Source: Poriferisodalis sp965208485
GTDB taxonomy: Bacteria > Actinomycetota > Acidimicrobiia > Acidimicrobiales > Poriferisodalaceae
Reading direction: 5' to 3'
DNA: 64,000 bases
Assembly: GCF_965208485.1 (NCBI RefSeq)
Contig: NZ_OZ242344.1
Location: 2,046,001 to 2,110,000, forward strand
Part shown: one piece after another, positions 42,459 through 51,098 of the stretch
Layout: each line of letters begins with the position of its first letter
Position numbering within the stretch: the stretch's first letter is position 1
Program-made: the position numbers and the translations under genes
Notes under the pieces: model-generated
What the model was told of the DNA's origin: nothing
The model's input: only the letters and a program-made list of their open reading frames with translations
Databases searched by the model: none

Positions 42459-42573
42459 GAATATAGACCAGTTCGCGTGAGCGCCGCCTCGCAGCGCCCT
42501 GTGGTCGTGCCGCGGGCGCAGGTGTCGGTGCCGCTGCCGAGGTGGTCGGTGCCGCCGTTGCCGTGGAGCTGGG
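42446..42573 (-). pseudogene. RTX tail relic
   Basis: The minus strand reads LHGNGGTDHLGSGTDTCARG then TTTGRCE, clearly the terminal RTX unit and Cys-tail of the RTX proteins at 1-8 kb, without any upstream gene. From here to 42850 no other gene was seen. It shows that pieces of the RTX gene end have spread 34 kb away. Confidence 0.6.
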
Positions 42574-42894
42574 GCGTCCGGGAGGCGCAGTGCGCTGCGT
42601 GCAAACCGGCACTCACGGCGCCAGATCAAGCACGATGCGTTGGTTTTATGGACGATGATGGTCCTGAACCAGCACACACGTTTGGAATCTGAGTCAGGCG
42701 TGTTGGCCTATGAGGCGAAATGCGTCGAAGCGGCCGGGCACCGGCATTCACGCCGGTTCGGCACGGAACGGCACCGCCCGCGCTGCCGACGCAGCTCTGA
42801 CCACCGGGCAGATGCCGTCCTCATGTCGGATTGTACGCATCGCTCGAACTGATTCACCTTGGGTTTTGTGCAGGTTCTGGGGATTGGAGCAGGC

Positions 42895-43239
42895 ATGAGA
42901 GTCATGGATGCAGATGCGGGGCCGGCACCGACGTCGAGGCGGTGTTCGGCTGAGCAGAAACAGTACGCGGTGCGGATGGTGCTGGCGTTGCGTGAGGGGC
43001 TGGGCACCTCGGCGGGCACGGTGACGCGGGTGGTCCGTCAGCTGGGTTGTGGGGCGGAGTCGGTGCGCAAATGGGTGGCTCAGGCTGAGATCGACGCCGG
43101 GACCCGTGCCGGCGTCTCGACGGCGGAGAGTGTTGAGCTGAAGCGCTTGCGTCAGGAGAGCCGCGAGCTGCGCCGGGCGAACGAGATTCTGCAGCGGGCG
43201 GCTGTTTTCGGGGCGGGGCTCGACCGCCGACAACGATGA
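42895..43239 (+). pseudogene. IS3-family orfA of the deleted element
   Basis: About 114 residues: RRCSAEQKQYAVRMVLALRE, VTRVVRQLGCGAESVRKWVA (helix-turn-helix) and VELKRLRQESRELRRANEIL (leucine zipper), an orthodox IS3 OrfA that itself looks intact. The overlapping orfB starts at 43236 (MIVEFADRNRAEFGVEPVCA) and then jumps, out of frame, to its C-terminal DDE part (GSVGDSCDNALAEA in another frame). The first ATG is 42895. Confidence 0.8.
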
Positions 43240-43680
43240 TCGTCGAGTTCGCCGACCGCAATCGCGCCGAGTTCGGGGTCGAGCCCGTCTGCGCCGCTTT
43301 GCAGGCGGCCCCCTCGACGCATTGGACGGCCGAGCGGCGCCCGCCTCGAAGGTCCCCTCGCCCACGCCGACGCGGGCAGCCAGTTCACCAGCACCCGACA
43401 CAGCGAGCGCCCCGACGACATCGGCGCCACGCCCCCGATCGGATCCGTCGGGGACTCCTGCGACAACGCCCTCGCCGAAGCCGCCGACCCGCTGTTCAAG
43501 ACCGAGTTCATCCGCAGCCCCCGACAAAGCCCCCGGCGCACCGTCGACGACGTCGAGCCCGCCACCCTGGGCCGGGTGCACTGGTGGAACACCGGCCGCA
43601 TCCACAGCTGCCTCGGCGACCTCAGCCCCGACCAATTCGAAGCCGTCTACGCTGCTGCGAACACAGACCAGACCGACCAA
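43236..43680 (+). pseudogene. IS3-family orfB remnant, middle deleted
   Basis: The first 26 residues match OrfB, then sequence from about 43360 continues with the C-terminal catalytic part in a different frame (AGSQFTST, then GSVGDSCDNALAEA and a C-terminal HWWNTGRIHSCLGDLSP). The deletion removes the first part of the integrase core. Confidence 0.75.
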
Positions 43681-43775
43681 GAAAACCTAAACACTCAGCC
43701 TGCGCAAAACCCAAGGTGAATCACTCCGACACCATGGCCATATATATGCAACAAATTCCCCACTCAGGACACTGG

Positions 43776-43874
43776 CAGGCTGCTGAAGAAGCCGGTTGCG
43801 AGCGAATCTGCAACGCTCTGACCAGCGGCTTTGTCTCCGCGATTTCGCGATTTGACCCCTTTTTCAGCAGCCTG
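43776..43874. repeat. MITE-like element, 16-bp inverted ends
   Basis: 99 bp bounded by CAGGCTGCTGAAGAAG (43776-43791) and an inverted copy with one mismatch (43859-43874). It is non-coding. The right end lies three bases from the left border of the 919-bp duplication. Confidence 0.65.
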
Positions 43875-44201
43875 CTAGATGCCGAATGTTTGTTCGAACG
43901 CGGTGTCGCTGAGCAGACCCGAGACCGTGTACGCGCCGATCGCCGAACCGATCAGCGCCGGCGCCAGCACGGGCACTGCGCGGCGCAGGCCCGAGACGCC
44001 CTCGGAGCGGTAGCCCGCCGCCGAGGCCAGGTTCTGCGTCATGACGCCGATCCGGTTGGTTCCATTGGCGACGAGCCCGCCGAGATCGCCCACCACGGTC
44101 AGCAGGCTGACCGTCAGCAGCGAGCCGCCCCCGGCCATGGCGTTCACCACGCCGGCAGCCACGCCCGCGGCTGCGACAAGCAGCGCCTGGGTGATGTCCA
44201 T
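43875..44201 (-). pseudogene. Truncated duplicate of tauE/safE (first 108 codons)
   Basis: Same sequence as the start of the 39914-40654 gene (one Val-to-Ala change in GVAAGVVNAMAG), ending after SDTAFEQTFGI at the duplication border, where the adjoining MITE provides the stop. About three helices remain, not a working transporter. Confidence 0.88.
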
Positions 44202-44796
44202 CAGCAGTCCGTCAGCCGGAAGGCGACGACGACGGGAGCCCGGCGAGCTGGGTCGTCTGCTGGCGCAGCAGGTGATCGGCCAGCGCCAAGCAGACCATCG
44301 CCTCGACCATCGGCACCGCCCGGGGCAGCACGCAGGGATCGTGACGGCCCCGAGCGGCCAGCACGGTTGGCTCGTTGTCGCTCGTGACCGTCTTCTGCTC
44401 CGACGCAATGGTGGCGGTGGGCTTGAACGCTACGCGCAGCACGATGTCGGCGCCGTTGCTGATGCCGCCCTGGATGCCGCCGCTGCGGTTGGTCACGGCG
44501 ACGGGCCGGCCGTCGGGACCGGGCGCGAATTCGTCGTTGTGCGTGCGACCGGTGAGGAGGGTCCCGGCGAAGCCGCTGCCGATCTCCACACCCTTCGCTG
44601 CCGGCAGCGACATCACCGCTCCCGCCAGTTCGGCATCGAGCTTGTCGAAGACGGGTTCGCCCAAGCCCGGCGGCACGCCGCGCGCCACGCAGGCCACGAC
44701 CCCGCCCAGCGAGTTGCCGTCGCTTCGGGCCGCCTCGATGGCCTCGACGATGCGGGGCGCAGCGACTGGATCAGCGCACCGTGTCGGGTCAGCTTC
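43878..44796. repeat. Second copy of a 919-bp segmental duplication
   Basis: Matches 40331-41249 in the same orientation with a single noticed difference. The borders are sharp: the left border abuts a MITE, the right border ends inside aroC. Confidence 0.9.
44212..44796 (-). pseudogene. 5'-truncated duplicate of aroC
   Basis: The C-terminal 194 codons of chorismate synthase (from EADPTRCADPVAAPRIVEAI on), identical to the intact gene at 40665. The reading frame stays open into unrelated sequence up to 44964, but the FMN/EPSP-binding N-terminal half is absent. Between 44797 and 44985 I see only two short direct repeats (GGCACCACnGCACAGAAATCG at about 44879 and 44938). Confidence 0.88.
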
Positions 44797-44985
44797 ACGG
44801 CTGTCACTCGTCGATGGCGTCATACGGCATGACCTACAGCCCTGCGCCTTCAGCGCTGAGGGACGCCCGCGAAGAGCGGCACCACAGCACAGAAATCGCG
44901 CGGAAGGCCAGACCTGCGCAAAAATGCCGACCCAGACGGCACCACTGCACAGAAATCGGTCCACAAATCCGACCGGCGGCCGAAC

Positions 44986-45906
44986 TCAGGCCGATTCGCC
45001 GGATTCCGGATTGTCGAGACCAAGCTGGCGCTGCTCGGCCAAGAACCTCTGGAACTCCAGCGCCAAGTCGTCGCCGCTGGGCAAGTTCTCGGCGGCCGCG
45101 CGGTCCGCATCGGCTTCCAGTTGCTCGATGTAGGCCACGATCTCAGGATCGCGTGCCACCGCCTCGTCGACCCGCTGCTCCCAAGCCTGCACGCTCGAGT
45201 CCAACTCTCGGTAGCCGGTCGATACACCGGTGACCGTCTCGAAGCGGGCGAGCAGCGCCCGCATGCCCTTCGGGTTCGGCGGCCCGGCCACATAATGCGG
45301 CACACCCACCCGCAGCGAGACCACCGGCAGCGAAGCCCGGTCGAGCGTGTCGTGCAGCGTGCCGATGATGCCGGTAGGACCCTGGTAGGTCGGCCGGTCG
45401 AGGCCCAGCCGGTTGGCCAGATCGCCGTTCTGCGCGCTGGCCTTCACCGACGCAGCACGCGAATGCGCCACGCCCGCCACCATCGCCCCGAGCGTCACCA
45501 CCAACTCGCAGCCGAGCCTGCTGGCGATGTCCACGACGCCCTCGCAGAACGCGCGCCAGCGCATCCGCGGCTCGACGCCCGACAGCAGCACAAGGTCGTG
45601 CGGCGGCGCGGCCGGCACGACGTGACACTCGATCTCAGGCCACCGGATGCGGCGCTGTCCCTCATCGGCGATCTCGATATGCGGCCGGCTCTCCTGGAAG
45701 TCGAAGAATTCTTCGGGATCGATGCGGCAGACCCGCCTGGCCTCGCTGCGCCGACGCATCCACGACAGCGCGCCCGTCGCGCATTCGCCGGCGTCGAACC
45801 AGCCCTCGAAAGCAACGAGCAGCAGCGGGTTCTGCAGCTTGGGTGCGCCATCCCAGACGACGATCGGCTGGGACGCTGCAGGGTTGGCCTGATCGGCGTC
45901 GTTCAC
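44986..45906 (-). CDS. PAC2 family protein
   Basis: Predicted 306-aa soluble protein of the PAC2 (proteasome assembly chaperone 2-like) family common in actinobacteria. It has LLVAFEGWFDAGECATGALS (about 29-48), the acidic DPEEFFDFQESRPHIEI, HDLVLLSGVEPRMRWRAF, ELVVTLGAMVAGVAHSR, PTGIIGTLHDT and VPHYVAGPPNPKGMRALLAR. The C-terminal helices resemble the family's tail. The exact role is unknown; a link to proteasome or protein assembly is by family name only. Complete. Confidence 0.9.
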   Translation of the reverse strand: MNDADQANPAASQPIVVWDGAPKLQNPLLLVAFEGWFDAGECATGALSWMRRRSEARRVCRIDPEEFFDFQESRPHIEIADEGQRRIRWPEIECHVVPAAPPHDLVLLSGVEPRMRWRAFCEGVVDIASRLGCELVVTLGAMVAGVAHSRAASVKASAQNGDLANRLGLDRPTYQGPTGIIGTLHDTLDRASLPVVSLRVGVPHYVAGPPNPKGMRALLARFETVTGVSTGYRELDSSVQAWEQRVDEAVARDPEIVAYIEQLEADADRAAAENLPSGDDLALEFQRFLAEQRQLGLDNPESGESA

Positions 45907-45999
45907 CGCATCACTATGGCCGATGGGCGACCGGAACGCTCGTCGATTTCACGGTCACCCAGTTCGCCTTCCCGGGACTATGGACAGTCGTCACCTGGT

Positions 46000-46033
46000 G
46001 ATGCACTGATGCTCTCAAGTTATGCTGTGCATC
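46000..46033 (+). promoter_or_regulatory. Candidate -10 and operator of the VapBC operon
   Basis: TATGCT (46021-46026) lies seven bases before ATG 46034, which suggests a leaderless message. It is flanked by the inverted repeat GATGCAC (46000-46006) / GTGCATC (46027-46033), a likely antitoxin-binding site. Confidence 0.4.
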
Positions 46034-46291
46034 ATGCGGACGACGATCTCGCTGGACGATCAGCTGGCAAAACAGGTGCGGCGGGCCGCTGACGCGAGCG
46101 GAGTCAGCGTCAGCGCGTTCATTGCCGGTGTCCTGAACGACGTGCTCAAGCGCCAGGAGGCGCCCGCTGTGCCGCCCTTCAGGTTGGTGACGGTCCCCGG
46201 TGTGCGTCCTCGACCGGGGGTCGACCTCGATTCGGTACGGGCACTCGAGACACGCGACGACGAATCGCGGTTCGGGCCGATGCGCGGCTGA
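46034..46291 (+). CDS. Ribbon-helix-helix antitoxin (VapB-like)
   Basis: Predicted 85-aa antitoxin. It starts MRTTISLDDQLAKQVRRAAD, a typical RHH strand and helix, followed by GVSVSAFIAGVLNDVLKRQ. The C-terminal tail (RPGVDLDSVRALETRDDESR) would wrap the toxin. ATG 46034 was chosen over GTG/ATG codons a few triplets upstream because the strand begins there. It lies six bases before the PIN toxin gene. Confidence 0.85.
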   Translation: MRTTISLDDQLAKQVRRAADASGVSVSAFIAGVLNDVLKRQEAPAVPPFRLVTVPGVRPRPGVDLDSVRALETRDDESRFGPMRG

Positions 46292-46297
46292 TCTGAG

Positions 46298-46735
46298 ATG
46301 CTGCTTCCCGACGTGAACGTCCTGATCTACGCGCATGTCCCCGATTCCACTTCTTCTCACGACGACTACGCGGCGTGGATCACCCGGATGGCGACGGGGC
46401 CGGAGCCCTTCGCGCTGTCCGTTCTGGTGCTCTGCGGCTTCGTTCGCGTCGTCACCAACCCTCGAGTGTTCGATCCGCCGGCGAGTCTCGACCAGTCGCT
46501 TGCTTTCGTGACCTCGCTCACCGAGCGGCCCACGGCACGCATCGTCGGTCCCGGTCCCGACCACCTGGAGATCTTCGAGAGAATGTGCCGGGAGTCCGGG
46601 GCCACCGGAAAGCTGGTCGCAGACGCCCAGCACGCAGCCGTCGCGGTCGAGCACGGCTGCACGATGGTTTCCGCAGACGCGGACTTCAGCCGCTTTCGGG
46701 GCCTTCGATGGCAGCACCCGCTGCGCCTGGCCTAG
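46298..46735 (+). CDS. PIN-domain toxin (VapC-like ribonuclease)
   Basis: Predicted 145-aa PIN nuclease: MLLPDVNVLIYAHVPDS carries the first Asp, then a Glu-poor helix region, LVADAQHAAVAVEHGCTMVS (third acidic residue in VADAQ) and SADADFSRFRGLRWQHPL at the end. Members cleave RNA when freed from the antitoxin. It follows its RHH partner directly and looks intact. The subgroup resembles TA PIN proteins that end in RWxxPL. Confidence 0.87.
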   Translation: MLLPDVNVLIYAHVPDSTSSHDDYAAWITRMATGPEPFALSVLVLCGFVRVVTNPRVFDPPASLDQSLAFVTSLTERPTARIVGPGPDHLEIFERMCRESGATGKLVADAQHAAVAVEHGCTMVSADADFSRFRGLRWQHPLRLA

Positions 46736-46739
46736 TTGA

Positions 46740-46843
46740 GTCATCCCCGCCTGCACTGCCACACCCCGAACCCTGACACGCATGTAATGACCACAGAGGT
46801 TGTTGACGCGGCCGGCAGGTGTGGCAGCGCCGGCGGGGATGAC
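46740..46843. repeat. Inverted-repeat element after vapC, 26-bp arms
   Basis: Arms 46740-46765 and 46818-46843 (outer GTCATCCCCGCCTGCA-type) match at 24 of 26 positions around a 52-bp centre. It could be a MITE or the duplicated end of the adjoining IS3 relic, and could fold as a terminator for the TA operon. Confidence 0.6.
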
Positions 46844-46854
46844 AGGGGGGCACG

Positions 46855-47230
46855 ATGCCGTTTGCGTATTCGCCGGAGTATCGAGAGATGGTGCTGTCTT
46901 TGGTGCGTGCGGGCCGAGAGGTGGCGGGTCTGGCCGGGGTGCTGGAGGTGGGCGAGTCGACGGTTCACCGGTGGAAGGCCCAGGATCAGATTGATCGAGG
47001 CGCTCGGCGGGGTACGGCCACCTCGGAGGGCGCCGAACTCGAGGACGCCTGCGGCGAGGTGGCCGACATGAAGCTGGTCTCTCGGATCATGCGCGAACAC
47101 GGCATCAGCGGGCTCCCCAAGCGCCGGCGCCGCAAGCGATCATGCCGCGTTCGACGAGTCGGGCACACCCATCGACTACGAACGCCGACAACAACGCCGA
47201 GCAGCCGCCCTGACTCCCGCAACCCGAGTC
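46855..47230 (+). pseudogene. IS3-family transposase relic, fused by deletion
   Basis: It begins as an OrfA (MPFAYSPEYREMVLSLVRAG, VLEVGESTVHRWKAQDQIDR) and jumps after LEDACGEVADM to an OrfB-like KLVSRIMREHGISGLPKRRR, then loses similarity. A short end sequence at 47309-47322 (GCGACGCACCACTA) matches the MITE at 38638-38741. Confidence 0.7.
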
Positions 47231-47333
47231 CAACAACAGGGATCCACGCCGGGGTGCCGCCCGCTGTTCGCGCTGGTCAGAGGACCAGCGCACCGCGCAA
47301 CGAAACCAGCGACGCACCACTAGGTTGCCCGCC

Positions 47334-48797
47334 ATGACCCAACCCACCACGCTCGGCGAACTGCGCAAGATCGGCTGGGTCTCCCGGCCGGTCAAAGATG
47401 AGATGCGTGCCAACGCCGCCAAGGCGGTCGCGTCCGGCGAGCCGCTGTTCGAAGGCGTGCTGGGCTACGAGATCACCGTGCTGCCCCAGCTTGAGAACGC
47501 GATGCTGGCCGGCCACGATGTGGTCTTCCTGGGCGAACGAGGCCAGGCCAAGACCCGCATGATCCGCTCGCTGGTGAACCTGCTCGACGAGTGGATGCCC
47601 TACATCGAGGACTCGGAGATCTTCGACGATCCCTACAACCCGGTCTCCCGTCACGCCCGCGATCTGGTCGCGTCCCACGGCGACGACACCCCCATTGCCT
47701 GGGCACACCGCAGCGTGCGCTACGGCGAGAAGCTGGCTACGCCCGACACCTCGATCGCCGACCTGATCGGCGAGGTCGACCCGATCAAGGTGGCCGAGGG
47801 CAGGTACCTCTCCGACGAGCTGACCCTGCACTACGGCCTTGTGCCGCGTACCAACCGCGGCATCTTCGCCATCAACGAGTTGCCGGACCTGGCCGAGCGG
47901 ATCCAGGTGGGCCTGCTCAACGTGCTCGAAGAGCGCGACGTTCAGATCCGGGGCTACAAGATCCGGCTGCCCCTCGACGTGCTCCTTGTCGCAACGGCCA
48001 ATCCCGAGGACTACACCAATCGAGGCCGCATCATCACGCCGCTCAAGGACCGATTCGGCGCCCAGATCCGCACCCACTACCCGCTGGACGTCGACACCGA
48101 GATGGACATCGCCGCGACGGAGGCACGCCCGCTGGACCTGCAGGGGATCGATCTGGGGATGGGCGAGGGCGTCCCGGGGGGCGTCATGGTCAGCCTTCCC
48201 GATTTCATGGCGGAGATCGTGGCCACCTTCAGCCACGTCGCCCGTTCCAGCAGCCACGTCAACCAGCGCTCCGGCGTCTCGGTGCGCATGACCGTCACCA
48301 ATACCGAGACGCTCGTGGCCAACGCCGCCCGCCGGGCGCTGCAGCGGGGGGAGCGGCATGTGGTGCCCAGGGTCAGCGACCTCGAATCGCTCATGAGCTC
48401 CACCGCGGGCAAGATCGAGATCGAGTCCATGGAAGAAGGCCGCGACGGCAAGATCGTGGAGACCATGCTCCGCGCTGCTGTGCTGGAGGTCTTCAAGAAC
48501 CGCTTCTCGCCCGATGAGCTGAGCGATGTGGTTGCCAGCTTCGGCGAGGGAAAAATAGTGCACACCGGCGACGACCTCGGCTCGGAGGCCTACATGGAGC
48601 TGCTCGTCGGGAACCCCGCGCTGGCCGTGGCCGCCGAGTCCCTCGTGGCTGCGTCGGCCGACCCGAAGGCCTCCGAAGACACCGTGCCTGCGGTGCTGGC
48701 GTCCGCCGTCGAGCTGGTGCTCGAAGGCCTGCACCTGTCCAAGCGGCTCAACAAGGAGCACGTCGGCGCTCGGGCCACATACCGCTCACGCGGTTGA
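47334..48797 (+). CDS. Mg-chelatase/MoxR-type AAA+ ATPase
   Basis: Predicted 487-aa AAA+ ATPase. Walker A is degenerate-looking but present in VVFLGERGQAKTRMIRSLVN, the Walker B in GIFAINELPDLAERIQVGLL, sensor region LLVATANPEDYTNRGRIITP and an Arg finger-like LKDRFGAQIRTHYP. Related ChlI/MoxR ATPases remodel partner proteins with a VWA protein, here the next gene at 49012. ATG 47334 starts at MTQPTTLGELRKIGWV. No chelatase large subunit is nearby, so a chaperone or maturation role is more likely than chlorophyll or cobalamin synthesis. Confidence 0.87.
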   Translation: MTQPTTLGELRKIGWVSRPVKDEMRANAAKAVASGEPLFEGVLGYEITVLPQLENAMLAGHDVVFLGERGQAKTRMIRSLVNLLDEWMPYIEDSEIFDDPYNPVSRHARDLVASHGDDTPIAWAHRSVRYGEKLATPDTSIADLIGEVDPIKVAEGRYLSDELTLHYGLVPRTNRGIFAINELPDLAERIQVGLLNVLEERDVQIRGYKIRLPLDVLLVATANPEDYTNRGRIITPLKDRFGAQIRTHYPLDVDTEMDIAATEARPLDLQGIDLGMGEGVPGGVMVSLPDFMAEIVATFSHVARSSSHVNQRSGVSVRMTVTNTETLVANAARRALQRGERHVVPRVSDLESLMSSTAGKIEIESMEEGRDGKIVETMLRAAVLEVFKNRFSPDELSDVVASFGEGKIVHTGDDLGSEAYMELLVGNPALAVAAESLVAASADPKASEDTVPAVLASAVELVLEGLHLSKRLNKEHVGARATYRSRG

Positions 48798-48833
48798 GGC
48801 GCCGCCGCCGCCGTGACAGAGTGAGCACCATGC

Positions 48834-49014
48834 GGCGAAGCACTCGATTCCCGGGACGCTCGCAGCAGTTTCGCCGGACGGAGCCGGCACAGTGGCGAAG
48901 CACTCGATTCCCGAGACGCTCGCAGCAGTTTCGCCGGACGGAGCCGGCACAGTGGCGAAGCACTCGATTCCCGAGACGCTCGCAGCAGTTTCGCCGGACG
49001 GAGCCGGCACAGTG
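48834..49014 (+). repeat. Triplicated 60-bp repeat carrying RBS and GTG start
   Basis: Three almost identical 60-bp units. Each contains GGAG followed eight bases later by GTG (48892, 48952, 49012). All three GTG codons are in the same frame as the VWA gene, so the array may offer three starts and up to two copies of a 20-residue leader (AKHSIPETLAAVSPDGAGTV). Confidence 0.88.
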
Positions 49015-51045
49015 ATTCGCTGGCGTCGAGCCCGCCGTGAGGGTGCCCGGTTCCGCTACTCGGCGTGGGACGGCACCCAGACCGGATTCGACTTCGACGC
49101 GGACAGCTTGTTCGCCGAGATGACCGACGATCTGCTCTATCACGGCGACCTCAACGCAGCCCTGCGCCGCCTCATGCAGCGGGGCTTCACCGACGCCGAC
49201 GGCAACCGGCTCGAAGGTCTGCGCGAGATGATCGAGCGCCTGCGGGATCGCCGCAAGGAGATGCTGGAGCAATTCGACCTCGGCGGCGTGTACGACGACA
49301 TCGCCCGGGAGCTCGACGAGATCACCGACACCGAGCGGGAAGCGCTGGAGGAGTTCGCGCAGGACGCCGCCGACAGCGGTGACGAGCGGCGCAACGAGAT
49401 CGCCCAGACCAGCGCCGCCGAGCGCAACCTGCAACTCGACATGCTGCCCCCCGACCTGGCCGGGAAGATGCGGGGTCTGCAGAGCTACGACTTCGTCTCA
49501 CCCGAAGCCCGCGAGCAGTTCAACGAGCTGGTCGAGCGCCTGCGCCAAGAGGTCGCGCAGAGCTACTTCGACCAGATGACCGGAGCCATGGGCAATATGT
49601 CGCCCGAGGACCTGGCCCGCACCAAGGACATGATGGCCGAGCTCAACCAGATGCTCGAACAGCGTGCCCGCGGCGAGGAGCCCGATTTTGAGGGCTTCAT
49701 GAAGCGCTACGGCGATTTCTTCCCCGAGAACCCCCAGACGCTCGACGAGCTGCTCGAGATCATGGCCAAGCGGATGGCGGCCATGGCGTCGATGCTGAAC
49801 TCGATGACGCCCGCCCAGCGCCAGCAGCTCGCCGAACTCGCGGCGCAGCTCATGGACGACATGGACCTGCAGTGGCAGGCCCAGCAGCTCGCCCAGAACC
49901 TCCAGGAGGCGTTCCCCGACATGGGCTGGGATCGCAACTACTCCTTCGGCGGGGACGATCCGCTGTCGATGTCCCAGGCGGCCGATGTGCTGGCCCAACT
50001 CGGCGACCTCGACGCGCTGTCGGAGATGCTGCAGGGCGCAGTCAGCCCGTCTGCGCTGGCCGAGGTGGATCCCGAGCGGGTGCGCGAGCTGCTGGGCAAC
50101 CAGTCCGCCGAGGCATTGGACCGGCTCAGCGAGATGGCCCGCATGCTCGAGGAATCAGGCCTCGCGCAGCACACCGAGGGCCGCCTGGAGCTGACGCCGC
50201 GGGCGTTGCGGCGCATCGGGCAGAACGCGCTCGGCGACCTGTTCACCCGGCTGATGGACGACAAGGTCGGCAGCCACCAGGTGCGCAAGTCGGGCATCGG
50301 CAACGAGTTCGCCTACGAGACCAAGCTCTACGAGTTCGGCGACACGTTCAACCTGAACATCGAGCGCACCGTGCGCAACGCGGTGGCCCGGCAGGGGACC
50401 GGCACGCCGGTGCGGCTCACTCCCGACGACTTCGAGATCGAGCATTCCGAGCTGCTGTCGCGCGCATCGACGGTGCTGATGCTGGACCTGTCGCTATCGA
50501 TGCCGATGCGTGACAACTTCCTGCCGGCCAAGAAGGTCACGATGGCGCTGCACTCGCTGATCTCGGCGCAGTTCCCGCGCGACTACCTGGGCATCGTGGG
50601 CTTCGCCGAGTCAGCCTCCGAGCTGACCGCTGCGCAGCTTCCCGAGGTTTCGTGGGACTTCGCCTACGGCACCAACATGCAGCACGGCTTCATGATCGCC
50701 CGGCGCCTGCTGTCTCGCCAGTCGGGCTCGAAGCAGATCATCATGATCACCGACGGTGAGCCGACCGCACACCTCGGGCGTGACGGGCGGCCGTTCTTCG
50801 CCTACCCGCCGGTGCGCGAGACCATCGAGGCCACGCTGCTCGAGGTGGCGCGGGCGACCCGTGAGGACATCCGCATCAACGTGTTCATGCTGGACCCCAA
50901 CAGCTATCTGCGGGCGTTCGTGGAGAAAATGACGGAGATGAACGGGGGGCGGGCATTCTTCACCAGCTCGCACAATCTGGGCGACTACGTGCTGGTCGAC
51001 TTCTTGGAGCACCGCCGCCGCCTCATCACCAGCGGTCGCTTGTAG
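49012..51045 (+). CDS. VWA-domain protein, partner of the AAA+ ATPase
   Basis: Predicted 677-aa cytoplasmic protein. The N-terminal FRYSAWDGTQTGFDFDADSL and DDLLYHGDLNAALRRLMQRG are followed by a long Met/Gln/Glu-rich helical region (100-420) and a C-terminal VWA domain with the metal site VLMLDLSLSMPMRDN, later IIMITDGEPTAH. The VWA protein probably binds the ATPase encoded 214 nt upstream, as in MoxR-VWA pairs. GTG 49012 is the likely start, since related proteins begin a few residues before the RYxxWDGTQ motif. Starts at 48892 or 48952 within the repeats would add 40 or 20 residues. Confidence 0.87.
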   Translation: MIRWRRARREGARFRYSAWDGTQTGFDFDADSLFAEMTDDLLYHGDLNAALRRLMQRGFTDADGNRLEGLREMIERLRDRRKEMLEQFDLGGVYDDIARELDEITDTEREALEEFAQDAADSGDERRNEIAQTSAAERNLQLDMLPPDLAGKMRGLQSYDFVSPEAREQFNELVERLRQEVAQSYFDQMTGAMGNMSPEDLARTKDMMAELNQMLEQRARGEEPDFEGFMKRYGDFFPENPQTLDELLEIMAKRMAAMASMLNSMTPAQRQQLAELAAQLMDDMDLQWQAQQLAQNLQEAFPDMGWDRNYSFGGDDPLSMSQAADVLAQLGDLDALSEMLQGAVSPSALAEVDPERVRELLGNQSAEALDRLSEMARMLEESGLAQHTEGRLELTPRALRRIGQNALGDLFTRLMDDKVGSHQVRKSGIGNEFAYETKLYEFGDTFNLNIERTVRNAVARQGTGTPVRLTPDDFEIEHSELLSRASTVLMLDLSLSMPMRDNFLPAKKVTMALHSLISAQFPRDYLGIVGFAESASELTAAQLPEVSWDFAYGTNMQHGFMIARRLLSRQSGSKQIIMITDGEPTAHLGRDGRPFFAYPPVRETIEATLLEVARATREDIRINVFMLDPNSYLRAFVEKMTEMNGGRAFFTSSHNLGDYVLVDFLEHRRRLITSGRL

Positions 51046-51098
51046 CTTCCGCAGCCTCTGGGGAAAATCATCCAAGTGATGAATGAATAGGGGATTAT

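Larger units (their letters stand above)
42850..43723 (+). mobile_element. IS3-family element with internal deletion
   Basis: Bounded by 25-bp inverted repeats with one mismatch (42850-42874 and 43699-43723, outer TGATTCACCTTGGGTTTTG). It contains orfA and the two ends of orfB; the middle of orfB is missing, so it cannot move on its own. No target duplication was seen. Confidence 0.85.

Noticed and set aside
44797..44985. Gene between the aroC fragment and PAC2
   Set aside because: Only the extended frame of the aroC fragment and two short direct repeats; no independent coding signal.
47277..48761. 494-codon minus-strand frame opposite the AAA+ ATPase
   Set aside because: Antisense shadow of a gene with clear ATPase motifs.
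47334..51045. Magnesium or cobalt chelatase operon
   Set aside because: Only the ATPase and VWA parts are present; no large catalytic subunit or pigment/cobalamin gene is nearby.
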